38,381 nucleotides of DNA from contig CACXQL010000010.1 of the NCBI GenBank assembly GCA_902769805.1, positions 1-38,381 on the forward strand, in the 5' to 3' direction. The stretch comes from an uncultured Prevotellaceae bacterium (GTDB lineage: Bacteria > Bacteroidota > Bacteroidia > Bacteroidales > Bacteroidaceae). The number at the start of each line of letters is the position of its first letter. Positions within the stretch are counted from its first letter, which is position 1. The notes under the pieces are model-generated. The model saw only the letters and a list, made by a program, of their open reading frames with translations. It was not told where the DNA came from and made no database searches. Below are positions 8,578 to 16,063 of this stretch, in pieces. Both the position numbers and the translations under genes were made by a program.

Positions 8578-9288
8578 ATGACTATCAACTGCGCCATCAT
8601 TGACGACGAGCCCTTAGCAGCAGGGCTACTCAAGAGTTATGTAGAGAAAACCTCTTTTCTCCAGCTTATCGGGTGCTACGGCAGTGCCATCGAGGCGATG
8701 AAGGAACTCAGGGACCATCCTGCACAACTGCTTTTCCTTGACATCCAGATGCCGGAGCTTTCTGGCATCGAGTTTGCCAGAGTCTTGCCCCCTAACACTA
8801 AGATTATCTTTACGACCGCCTTCCAGCAATATGCTGTCGAAGGATATAAAGTCAATGCCCTTGACTACCTGCTGAAGCCTATCAGTTACGATGACTTCAT
8901 GAAGTCTGCCAACAAGGCTGTCGAGTGGTTCACGATTGTTCAGAAGCAACAAGCATATGCCACCGACCGTTTCATGTTTATCAAGAGTGATTACAAACTC
9001 TTCCGGGTAAACCTTGACGACATCCTTTACATTGAGGGACTCAAGGACTATATCCGCATCTATCTACAAGACGGTTCACGAGTGATGAGCCTCATGAACA
9101 TGAAAAAGCTGGAGGACTACCTGCCCCATCCTGAGTTCCTGCGTGCACACCGCAGCTACATCGTCCACATGACAAAGGCAGAGTCCATCGACCGTTTCCG
9201 CATTGTTTACGGAGACCAGTTTATCCCTGTCTCCGACTCATATAAAGAAGAAGTGCAACAGTTTATCGACATCCACACATTGGTATAA
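8578..9288 (+). CDS. LytTR-family response regulator
   Basis: Receiver domain with Asp9, Asp10, the phospho-acceptor Asp55 (LFLDIQMPE), Thr80 and Lys100 (LLKP). A C-terminal LytTR DNA-binding domain covers about residues 130-232, including IKSDYKLFRVNLDDILYIEG and the FLRAHRSYIVH segment. At 236 residues it is the standard length. LytTR regulators normally bind pairs of direct repeats upstream of target promoters. I did not find a convincing pair before the efflux promoter, where the sequence is low-complexity AT. It is the last gene of the operon, 34 bp before a strong hairpin. Confidence 0.95.
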   Translation: MTINCAIIDDEPLAAGLLKSYVEKTSFLQLIGCYGSAIEAMKELRDHPAQLLFLDIQMPELSGIEFARVLPPNTKIIFTTAFQQYAVEGYKVNALDYLLKPISYDDFMKSANKAVEWFTIVQKQQAYATDRFMFIKSDYKLFRVNLDDILYIEGLKDYIRIYLQDGSRVMSLMNMKKLEDYLPHPEFLRAHRSYIVHMTKAESIDRFRIVYGDQFIPVSDSYKEEVQQFIDIHTLV

Positions 9289-9322
9289 GCCTGCCATCTT
9301 TTCGTGTCAGGACATCAGAAAA

Positions 9323-9361
9323 GTTTGCCGCCGCCCGTCAACCCGATAGGCGGTGGCAAAC
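9323..9361 (+). terminator. hairpin at the end of the efflux operon
   Basis: GTTTGCCGCCGCC at 9323-9335 pairs with GGCGGTGGCAAAC at 9349-9361, a 13-bp stem with one G-U pair and a 13-base loop. No T-tract follows on the plus strand, so it may act as a 3' stabiliser or a weak terminator rather than a classical intrinsic terminator. The remaining sequence up to 9478 shows no gene. Confidence 0.65.
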
Positions 9362-9478
9362 TCAGACATCCCTCGCAAATATGTGCCATCAAGTATATTA
9401 TTTCTCAAATTTTTCCATATCCTTGGCTCCACCGAACTTACTATGCACTCGGAAATGAAAAGAAAAGTATACTTTCCT

Positions 9479-9509
9479 TTTGCATTTCTCTCGTTTATTC
9501 GTAACTTTG
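9479..9509 (+). promoter_or_regulatory. promoter of the acetyl esterase gene
   Basis: TTTG at 9479-9482, a 19-bp spacer and TAACTTTG at 9502-9509. Predicted start is near 9515 and the leader is about 30 bases. The whole block 9472-9512 is identical at 34 of 41 positions, ungapped, to 16000-16040 before glnS. Confidence 0.75.
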
Positions 9510-9544
9510 CAGTCGAAATCACATATTTTATTTATAAAACCATA

Positions 9545-11308
9545 ATGATGAAAAGAAAACTACTATTAGGGATACTGCTCTCCCTGTTTCTTAAGACCAA
9601 TGCAGCAGTCGATGAGAATTTCTATATCTACCTTTGTTTCGGACAGTCGAACATGGAGGGACAGGCACAGCCAGAGACCGTTGACAATACCGTTGACGAA
9701 CGTTTCCGGATGATGGCGTGTGTGGACTTCAACACGACAACCCCCAAGCGTACAAAAGGGCAGTGGTACACAGCCAACTGTCCCATTGTCCGTGACTGGA
9801 CAAAGATAGGCATGGCAGACTATTTCGGACGTACGATGGTAGCGGCACTGCCTTCCGATGTGAAAGTCGGAGTTGTTGATGTCGCCATCGGTGGTGTTGC
9901 CATCGAAGGCTTTATATCTGAAGAGGTAGAGGACTACCTGAAGAATCAGGAAAACTGGATGAAGAGCTCCTTCGCTGCCTATGGTAATGACCCCTATAAG
10001 CGACTCGTCGAGATGGCGAAGATTGCACAACAGTCAGGAGTCATCAAGGGCATCCTGCTCCATCAGGGCGAATCGAACAACGGACAGACAGCATGGCTAC
10101 AGAAGGTAAAGACAATCTACGAGAGACTGCTCACCGACCTCAACCTCAAAGCCGAGGACGTCCCCCTTTTCGCTGGTGAGACGGTGAATGCCGATGTCAA
10201 TGGGACCTGCTCTGCCCATAATGCCGTCATCGCCCAACTACCCAGTGTCATCCCCACCTCCCATATCGTACACTCCAATGGTTGTCCATGTGCCAGTGAC
10301 AATATTCATTTTACGGTCTCGGGTTACCGCACCATGGGAAAACGCTATGCCTATGAGGCACTGCGTGTGATGGGTAAGGATACCAAGGCACAGGCAGACT
10401 ATGCCTGGAACGATGCCTTGAAGAAAGTGTATGCCTTGGACCACCTCAATAAAGTGGAGGATATCCTGATTCGCAAGGGAGGCGGTAAGGTATTGACGCT
10501 ATGGGGCACCTTCGCCGATGGTCACCAGGAGAATCTTGTCAATGAGGCGACTTTCACCAGTACAGACTTCACCATCAAGGACGGCATGGTCATCGGTAGT
10601 GAGGAGAAAAAAGGTGTCGTCAGGGCATCCTATACCGATTTCCTTGGAACCACCCATACACTGGATATCAATGTGGAGGTATCCGACTTAGCTTCCAACC
10701 ATGTTCTTGTCATCAATAACGGAGCAGCAGGAAAAGAACAATGGGACAAAGAAGCTATCTGTCAACTTGCCACCCCCATGGAGAAAGGCAAGACCTATAT
10801 CATTCGTGCTATGATGCGTGGTGACAATAACGGCAACTGTGCCCTGTGGCCCCGATGGGATGCCAGCACCCACCGTGACGAATGGGGCAATAGTGCTGAT
10901 ATTCAGTATCTGGCAACCAATAATATCACAACCACCTTCAGTGAGATTACGTGGAGATGTACAGCCAACTACCCACATGACGTACTGATCTTTGCTATCG
11001 GAAAGATGGGAGGAGGCAATGTCTACCTTGACAATGTATCCTGCATAGAAGAGGGAGGTACCACAGAGATGATTACTAACGGAAACTTTGAGTCTGACAA
11101 TATCTCCAACTGGTCTATACTCAGTTGGGCAGGCATGTCGCTAAGTGTCATGGAAGATGCAACCACAGGAATACAGTATCTCCATACCATCAGAAACAAC
11201 CATGCCATCTACTCCCTTCAGGGCATCAAGGTAGGTACTGCCGACCAATGGAGCCAACAGCCAGCAGGGACCTATATTGTCAATGGGAAGGTCATCCTGA
11301 AACGCTGA
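9545..11308 (+). CDS. secreted SGNH carbohydrate acetyl esterase (sialate O-acetylesterase/CE6-like), multidomain
   Basis: Predicted exported esterase that removes acetyl groups from glycans. The signal peptide is about residues 1-20. The catalytic domain (about 24-275) has GQSNMEG with Ser35, the AIGG block near 114, HQGESN at 173-178 and the DNIH Asp/His pair at 252-255. These are hallmarks of the PF03629 family, which includes sialate O-acetylesterases and CE6 acetylxylan esterases. An Ig-like region (about 280-385) and a jelly-roll-like carbohydrate-binding region (about 390-530) follow. The C-terminus (IYSLQGIKVGTADQW then YIVNGKVILKR) resembles secretion-tail sequences in this phylum. 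I chose the ATG at 9545; 9548 is equally possible. A longer frame from 9353 begins upstream of the promoter, inside the hairpin, and is rejected. It appears to be a single-gene unit. The exact substrate is unknown. Confidence 0.85.
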   Translation: MMKRKLLLGILLSLFLKTNAAVDENFYIYLCFGQSNMEGQAQPETVDNTVDERFRMMACVDFNTTTPKRTKGQWYTANCPIVRDWTKIGMADYFGRTMVAALPSDVKVGVVDVAIGGVAIEGFISEEVEDYLKNQENWMKSSFAAYGNDPYKRLVEMAKIAQQSGVIKGILLHQGESNNGQTAWLQKVKTIYERLLTDLNLKAEDVPLFAGETVNADVNGTCSAHNAVIAQLPSVIPTSHIVHSNGCPCASDNIHFTVSGYRTMGKRYAYEALRVMGKDTKAQADYAWNDALKKVYALDHLNKVEDILIRKGGGKVLTLWGTFADGHQENLVNEATFTSTDFTIKDGMVIGSEEKKGVVRASYTDFLGTTHTLDINVEVSDLASNHVLVINNGAAGKEQWDKEAICQLATPMEKGKTYIIRAMMRGDNNGNCALWPRWDASTHRDEWGNSADIQYLATNNITTTFSEITWRCTANYPHDVLIFAIGKMGGGNVYLDNVSCIEEGGTTEMITNGNFESDNISNWSILSWAGMSLSVMEDATTGIQYLHTIRNNHAIYSLQGIKVGTADQWSQQPAGTYIVNGKVILKR

Positions 11309-11342
11309 CAGGGATTAAACCGACGCGACAATCATGAATGCG

Positions 11343-11984
11343 TTAATACGATAGCAGCTCTTTTGGTTGTGAGATGAAGGTAGTGGCACCGTGAGCAAGG
11401 AGGAAATCACGGTCTCGGAAGCCCCAGAGAACACTGATGCAGGGCAGTCCACTATTGTGTGCTGTCTGCAAGTCTACATCACTGTCACCTACATAAACGG
11501 CATTTTCCTTACCAACTCCCAACTGACGAAGTGCCTCGAAAACAGTGTCGGGAGCAGGCTTTTTGCGGATACCCTCTGACTCATGTTCACCGATGGCAAC
11601 GGTGATCTCGGGAAAGAAATGGCGGATGAGTTCCTGCGTGGCAGCATAGAACTTATTACTCACCACCGCAAGACGACAGCCCCGTTGCTTCAAAGCATGA
11701 ATCATTTCGGGAATACCCTCATAGGGGCGTGTCTTATCCAAGGAATGATCCATGTAATACTGACGGAAGGTAGCAAAAGTCTCCTCGAAACGAGGATTGT
11801 CTGTTCCATCTGGAATGGCTCGCTCCATGAGGAGGCGCACCCCATTGCCCACGAAACTACGTACCTCGTCCAGCGTACGCTCAGGCATCCCATGCGTACG
11901 CAAGGCGTAGTTCACGGAGGCTGCCAGGTCGTCAAGCGTATTCAGCAGTGTGCCGTCGAGGTCAAAGATAAAGGTATTATACAT
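11343..11984 (-). CDS. gph: HAD-superfamily phosphatase, phosphoglycolate phosphatase-like
   Basis: Cytoplasmic haloacid-dehalogenase phosphatase. Motif I is FDLDGTLLNT (residues 6-15, nucleophile Asp8 and acid Asp10), motif II is VVSNK near 108, motif III is the Lys-Pro of RKKPAPDTV near 140, and motif IV is YVGDSDVDL near 164. An alpha-helical cap lies after motif I, as in Gph and PgmB-type enzymes. At 213 residues it is of usual size. It lies 13 bp downstream of malQ on the same strand, so it could act on a sugar phosphate, such as beta-phosphoglucomutase-like chemistry, rather than 2-phosphoglycolate. The symbol is by family resemblance only. Its 3' end is 34 bp from the convergent esterase stop, and only a weak inverted repeat (ACGC/GCGT) lies between. 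Confidence 0.85.
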   Translation of the reverse strand: MYNTFIFDLDGTLLNTLDDLAASVNYALRTHGMPERTLDEVRSFVGNGVRLLMERAIPDGTDNPRFEETFATFRQYYMDHSLDKTRPYEGIPEMIHALKQRGCRLAVVSNKFYAATQELIRHFFPEITVAIGEHESEGIRKKPAPDTVFEALRQLGVGKENAVYVGDSDVDLQTAHNSGLPCISVLWGFRDRDFLLAHGATTFISQPKELLSY

Positions 11985-11997
11985 AGAACCTTGAATA

Positions 11998-14643
11998 TTA
12001 GCAACGCTTGCTGCGTGTAATCATCGTCTTGAGTTTGTTGTTATAGCGTTCGGCGGCGATGAGTTGTTCAATAGTGACATGCATACGCCATTTCCAACGG
12101 TTATAGGGGTCGCTGGGTACGTTGATACGCTCGTCCTTCGGATGTTTCGAACGCAGTTCGATATCCATCGCCAGCCAGTCTTGCAAGGCAAGGATGCACA
12201 ACATTGACGGACAATACAGATGACGTGCAATGATCTCCTCTGCCAGATGGGCAGGCAGCTGTTCTGGTGCCCTACCCTCTTTTTGCAACATCGTGACATA
12301 GAAACGCTGGCGCCGTTCAGGACTCTCCTGCCACCAGAGACGCAAGGGCGACATATCATGTGTAGAGATAGTACAGACGGAACGGTAGGGATTCGCCTCC
12401 AAATGGGCGAACTCAAAGCCCTGCTGCTTCGGCATCTGCTGAATCTCAAGCGTAAGGATGCGCAACTGGTCAAGCACGGGTTCCACACAATCAGGCAGCA
12501 TCCCAAGGTCTTCCCCACAGATAAGCATACGTGAGTCTTTTAGAATGGCAGGCAACCGCTTAAGCGCCTGTTGTCCCCAGTACATTGAATGCCGCTGATA
12601 GAAGTAGTTGTTATAGAGGCGTACAAAAGCATCTTTGTCTTCACTGCCCAATGCCTCGAAGATCGGTTCGTTGAGTATTCCAATACGTGGATGATACATC
12701 TCCGGCTGGCGAGGATCTTCCACAAAGAGAACATTAGTAATCAGGCGCATCAGTCCGTCACGGATCCACAGACTGCTCTCGTCAAGACGGTCGGCAAAGG
12801 CAGTCGCCACCTTGCGTTGCGTTGCGTACTCCTCCCGTAAGTCATAAAGATTATATGCCTTGCGCACCAAGAAATTATCGCGTACATACTGGGCATGGAT
12901 GCCGAAGATACGGTCAATGAGACGGTCATTGATGAACGGACGGGTAAACAATTCCTTGCGGAAAGCAAGTCCGAAATACTCTATCTCCCCTACCGTCAGG
13001 GGCAATGCGGGCGAGAAATGTCCTAAGAGTCCGTCGATGGCATCTTCCGGAATCTCCCAGATACGGAAGAAACCTAAGATATGGTCAATACGAAGCGCAT
13101 CAAAATACTGTGCCATGTGCTGGAGCCTGTGGCGGAACCATGAAATGATTCCATCACCCCACTGGTACGTCGGGAATCCCCAGTTCTGTCCATGAGATGT
13201 AAAAGTATCGGGTGGAGCTCCTGTTTGGGAATCAAGATAGAACAATTCTGGATGCTCTTTGGTCTCCACACTCTCCTTATTGACTCCAATAGGCAGGTCG
13301 CCTTTGAGAATAATGCCTTTGGAACGGGCATAGTCTGCAGCCGCCTTGAGTTGCTGGTGGAGGAGAAATTGGAGGAAGTAGTAAAAACTCTGAGTATTCA
13401 GAATAATCGGAGTATTCGGAGTGTTCTGAGAAAGCCAATCCGCATAAGGCTTCAGCCAATCTTCATTGTCACGAACGAAGTTCTTGAAGTCATCGGAATC
13501 AATAACACTCTTACCCTTTTCCTCGAAGAGTTCACGAAGATACTCCATCTTCACTCGATCAACCGCCTCATAATCACTATAAGATAAAGCGTTCAATTCC
13601 TGTTGGCGACGGCGATATTGTGTCATTTTCTGCTTGGAGCGAAGAGTCCCCGCAGCCTCTAAGTCGATATAATGAGGATGGAGGGCAAAGACACTGATAA
13701 TATTATACGGACAGGAATCCCTCCAACTATGACTGACAGTAGTATCATTGACAGGCAAAATCTGAATGATTCTCATACCCGTTAATACTGCCCAGTCAAC
13801 CAGTCGTTTGAGATCACCGAAGTCACCTACGCCATAAGAATGCTCACTACGCAGGGAGAATACAGGGATAGCGACACCAGCAGCACGCCATAACTGTTCG
13901 CGAAGGCGCAAAGACTCTCCATAGAGTACCATCACCTGTCCGTCTGGGAGCTCCGCATTGCTACCATCAGGGGTACTAACAGACACCACTCGATTGTCAC
14001 CTTCCTCCCAGCATACAAAAGCATGTGTCTCGTCGTCCACTACCACATACTTATACTCCAATGGGAAAATCATACCCAAAGCGTTAACTGTCAACAGCCA
14101 CTCATGCTGTCCTGCATACTCCATCCGCAGATAGCGCGAAGGATTCCAGTTGCCGATAGCAGGATGACTGCCACAGACAGCTACCGACTGACCTTTCAGT
14201 AGCTGTGGGGCAGATACGCGAAAAGTCAGTGTACGACGGAACAATGGCAGGCGTAAGGCTGTGACTTGTTCGTTGACAGGTCGATGCGCCATTGCCAGAT
14301 AAGCATTCGTATAGAGATGGAAGGGCAACGGCATGTCGCGCCACTGATCAGGAAAGACATAGTCCTTAGAGGTGTCGAAATGATAGATACGGGGCACCAT
14401 GTCCCATTCACGGCGTAACACCTCGCCATCTCCGTTCTCCACCTGATAGAGATAGACGATATGGGATAGTGGATGCTGACGAGACTCCAAGGCTGCCGTC
14501 TCCAACGTCCAGCTCTCTCCGTCTTCCGTCTGCATCACCATGTTATATCGCTTGACGGTGCCATCCTGACTATGATAGGCGATACAGACATGGAGACTTT
14601 CGCCCCATGCCGTACGGTAGTTGATGCTGAATTTCAACTTCAT
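11998..14643 (-). CDS. malQ: 4-alpha-glucanotransferase (GH77) with N-terminal CBM20-type domains
   Basis: Amylomaltase that transfers alpha-1,4-glucan segments in maltodextrin or glycogen metabolism. The first 250 residues contain two starch-binding-like beta domains; the second includes SVAVCGSHPAIGNWNPS near 155. This is the plant DPE2/Bacteroidota architecture. The GH77 domain follows, with the acid/base and stabilising motifs DALRIDHILGFFRIW, ICGEDLGMLPD and STHDMSPLRLWW. At 881 residues it is the expected long form. An unusual 9-bp tandem repeat encodes an Asn-Thr-Pro-type loop at about 406-417. The start ATG is at 14643, about 12 bases from the predicted transcription start. It is the first gene of a two-gene operon with the HAD phosphatase. 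Confidence 0.94.
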   Translation of the reverse strand: MKLKFSINYRTAWGESLHVCIAYHSQDGTVKRYNMVMQTEDGESWTLETAALESRQHPLSHIVYLYQVENGDGEVLRREWDMVPRIYHFDTSKDYVFPDQWRDMPLPFHLYTNAYLAMAHRPVNEQVTALRLPLFRRTLTFRVSAPQLLKGQSVAVCGSHPAIGNWNPSRYLRMEYAGQHEWLLTVNALGMIFPLEYKYVVVDDETHAFVCWEEGDNRVVSVSTPDGSNAELPDGQVMVLYGESLRLREQLWRAAGVAIPVFSLRSEHSYGVGDFGDLKRLVDWAVLTGMRIIQILPVNDTTVSHSWRDSCPYNIISVFALHPHYIDLEAAGTLRSKQKMTQYRRRQQELNALSYSDYEAVDRVKMEYLRELFEEKGKSVIDSDDFKNFVRDNEDWLKPYADWLSQNTPNTPIILNTQSFYYFLQFLLHQQLKAAADYARSKGIILKGDLPIGVNKESVETKEHPELFYLDSQTGAPPDTFTSHGQNWGFPTYQWGDGIISWFRHRLQHMAQYFDALRIDHILGFFRIWEIPEDAIDGLLGHFSPALPLTVGEIEYFGLAFRKELFTRPFINDRLIDRIFGIHAQYVRDNFLVRKAYNLYDLREEYATQRKVATAFADRLDESSLWIRDGLMRLITNVLFVEDPRQPEMYHPRIGILNEPIFEALGSEDKDAFVRLYNNYFYQRHSMYWGQQALKRLPAILKDSRMLICGEDLGMLPDCVEPVLDQLRILTLEIQQMPKQQGFEFAHLEANPYRSVCTISTHDMSPLRLWWQESPERRQRFYVTMLQKEGRAPEQLPAHLAEEIIARHLYCPSMLCILALQDWLAMDIELRSKHPKDERINVPSDPYNRWKWRMHVTIEQLIAAERYNNKLKTMITRSKRC
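13392..13427 (-). repeat. in-frame 9-bp tandem repeat (4 units) inside malQ
   Basis: On the plus strand the units are GAGTATTCA, GAATAATCG, GAGTATTCG and GAGTGTTCT. The 9-bp period keeps the malQ frame and encodes the triplets NTP, NTP, IIL, NTQ. Copy-number change would lengthen or shorten a loop without a frameshift. Confidence 0.7.
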
Positions 14644-14661
14644 GTTTGTTTAAGTTTGTTG

Positions 14662-14669
14662 CAAAGATA
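14662..14669 (-). promoter_or_regulatory. -7 element of the malQ promoter
   Basis: Minus strand TATCTTTG at 14669-14662, matching TAnnTTTG. Predicted start is near 14655, giving a leader of only about 12 bases. The position where -33 should lie falls inside the heptamer array and has no TTG. Confidence 0.6.
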
Positions 14670-14679
14670 CAAAAAACTC

Positions 14680-14707
14680 TTAACTAATAACTATTAACTA
14701 TTAACTT
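14680..14707 (+). repeat. heptamer array between divergent malQ and mltG promoters
   Basis: Four 7-bp units at 14680-14707: TTAACTA, ATAACTA, TTAACTA, TTAACTT. They lie between the two divergent -7 elements and cover the expected -33 zone of both. Confidence 0.75.
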
Positions 14708-14712
14708 TTTAC

Positions 14713-14720
14713 TATCTTTG
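14713..14720 (+). promoter_or_regulatory. -7 element of the mltG promoter
   Basis: TATCTTTG at 14713-14720, with a predicted start near 14726 and a leader of about 17 bases to the ATG at 14743. The -33 region lies within the heptamer array, without a clear TTTG. Confidence 0.6.
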
Positions 14721-14742
14721 CAGGGTAAAACTAAAAAAGAAC

Positions 14743-15768
14743 ATGAAAATCCAGAAATCCAAACTATATCTCTACCCAGCCATCATCGGTCTGGTATTAA
14801 TTTTCGGTATCCTGATTTACTTCTTTCTGGTCTCCGTATCGGTGAAGGAGGATATACATTATATATATATAGATGACGATGACACCCAGGACAGCGTCGT
14901 CAATAAAATCAGACCTATTGCATCATCCACGAGTATCATCTGCCTGCAGAATCTGTTAAGGCATACAGGTTATAAGGATCATATCAAGACTGGACGCTAT
15001 GCCATCAACCCCGGAGAGGGTATTGTCACCATCTACCGTCGTCTGAAGAACGGACAACAGTCAAGCCTCAACCTCACGATTCCTGAGAGTCGGACGATGG
15101 ATAAGCTTGCTGCCGTTCTGGGCAAGAAGCTGATGCTTGACTCTGCCACCATCGCAGAGGCGCTCCATTCACAAGAAACCTGCCAGAAATACGGTTACGA
15201 TACTTGCACCATCCCAGCAATGTTCATACCCAACACCTATGACATCTACTGGAATGTCAGCCTTGACGGATTCCTGGAGCGCATGAAAAAAGAACATGAT
15301 CGCTTCTGGAATGCAGAGCGCACGGTTAAGACGAACTTCCACGGACTGACTCCCAACGAGGTAACGACCCTTGCCAGCATTATTGACGAGGAGACGGCAA
15401 ATACGGAAGAGAAACCTATGATAGCAGGCATGTACATGAACCGCCTGAAGAAAAAGATGCCCCTACAAGCCGACCCGACAGTGAAATTCGCCCTCAAGCA
15501 GTTCGGTCTCAAACGTATCTACAACAAACAACTTAAGACCAGCAGTCCCTATAACACCTATGTCAACGTAGGACTGCCTCCTGGTCCTATCAAGATTGCA
15601 TCCATCAAGGGCATCGATGCAGTACTGAATGCTGTCAACCACGAATACCTATATATGTGCGCCAAGGAAGATTTCTCTGGAACCCATAACTTTGCCAAGA
15701 CTTACCAAGAACATCTTCAGAATGCAGCCAAGTATACCAAGGCACTCAACGAACGTGGCATCAAATAA
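14743..15768 (+). CDS. mltG: endolytic transglycosylase MltG
   Basis: Inner-membrane lytic transglycosylase that cleaves nascent glycan strands and ends their elongation. A short cytoplasmic N-terminus and a membrane helix (about residues 11-33) precede a LysM-like subdomain (near 83-112; GRYAINPGEGIVTIYRRL). The YceG catalytic domain follows, with ASIIDEET (211-218, containing the conserved glutamates), MYMNRLKKKMPLQADPTV near 230 and YVNVGLPPGPI near 273. The C-terminal AKEDFSGTHNFAKTYQEH is characteristic. At 341 residues it is of normal length. It stands as a single gene divergent from malQ. Its stop codon overlaps the T-tract of a minus-strand terminator. Confidence 0.95.
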   Translation: MKIQKSKLYLYPAIIGLVLIFGILIYFFLVSVSVKEDIHYIYIDDDDTQDSVVNKIRPIASSTSIICLQNLLRHTGYKDHIKTGRYAINPGEGIVTIYRRLKNGQQSSLNLTIPESRTMDKLAAVLGKKLMLDSATIAEALHSQETCQKYGYDTCTIPAMFIPNTYDIYWNVSLDGFLERMKKEHDRFWNAERTVKTNFHGLTPNEVTTLASIIDEETANTEEKPMIAGMYMNRLKKKMPLQADPTVKFALKQFGLKRIYNKQLKTSSPYNTYVNVGLPPGPIKIASIKGIDAVLNAVNHEYLYMCAKEDFSGTHNFAKTYQEHLQNAAKYTKALNERGIK

Positions 15769-15797
15769 AAAATGCTCCTCACTTCACAGTGAGGGGC
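15767..15797 (-). terminator. intrinsic terminator, best oriented for the minus strand
   Basis: CCTCACT at 15777-15783 pairs with AGTGAGG at 15788-15794, and the stem extends to GC/GC at the base (15774-15797). On the minus strand the stem is followed by A and six T (15772-15767), a classical U-tract. On the plus strand no T-tract follows, so it would end mltG transcripts only weakly. Confidence 0.75.
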
Positions 15798-15849
15798 AAA
15801 TATCTGGTATTAGTCCTTTTTAAGGTAAAAAGATTGTATTCAGGATAAC
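15767..15849 (-). ncRNA. candidate small RNA, about 83 nt
   Basis: A complete small transcription unit is visible on the minus strand: a consensus promoter (15886-15855), a predicted start near 15849 and an intrinsic terminator ending near 15767. The body has a possible internal stem CTTTTT/AAAAAG at about 15826-15810 and the terminator stem. It contains no ATG, so it is unlikely to encode a peptide. It is convergent with mltG, and only its last bases are antisense to the mltG stop codon. I do not recognise it as 6S, SRP, tmRNA or a riboswitch. Function is unknown, and the call rests only on promoter plus terminator. Confidence 0.55.
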
Positions 15850-15854
15850 GAGTG

Positions 15855-15886
15855 CAAAGGTACAACATTTTTAACAATTACGCAAA
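15855..15886 (-). promoter_or_regulatory. orphan minus-strand promoter (small RNA)
   Basis: Minus strand TTTG at 15886-15883, a 20-bp spacer, then TACCTTTG at 15862-15855. Elements and spacing are identical to the rRNA promoter at 274-243. No minus-strand protein gene lies downstream before the terminator. Confidence 0.7.
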
Positions 15887-16006
15887 TTTTTTACAGGTTA
15901 AATCACATCTTTTATATAAAAGGCGAAAATAGTCACAACTTTTTCTCACCTTTGATGTCATCATGGGTACTTTCATTCTAGAATAAAAAGAAAAAACAGT
16001 TTTCCT

Positions 16007-16037
16007 TTTGTATTTTACTCACTTATTCGTACCTTTG
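16007..16037 (+). promoter_or_regulatory. promoter of the glnS operon
   Basis: TTTG at 16007-16010, a 19-bp spacer and TACCTTTG at 16030-16037. Predicted start is near 16043 and the leader about 20 bases. It shares an extended block, including TTATTCGTA, with the esterase promoter at 9479-9509. The region 15887-16006 upstream is AT-rich and shows no gene. Confidence 0.8.
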
Positions 16038-16063
16038 CAGACTGAACAAACGAATAACAGATC

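Noticed and set aside
9353-9544. 64-residue N-terminal extension of the acetyl esterase
   Set aside because: It starts in the preceding hairpin and upstream of the gene's own promoter; the signal peptide begins at 9545.
12021-12518. 165-codon frame overlapping malQ on the same strand
   Set aside because: Cys/Arg/Ser-rich shadow translation; malQ motifs cover the same bases.
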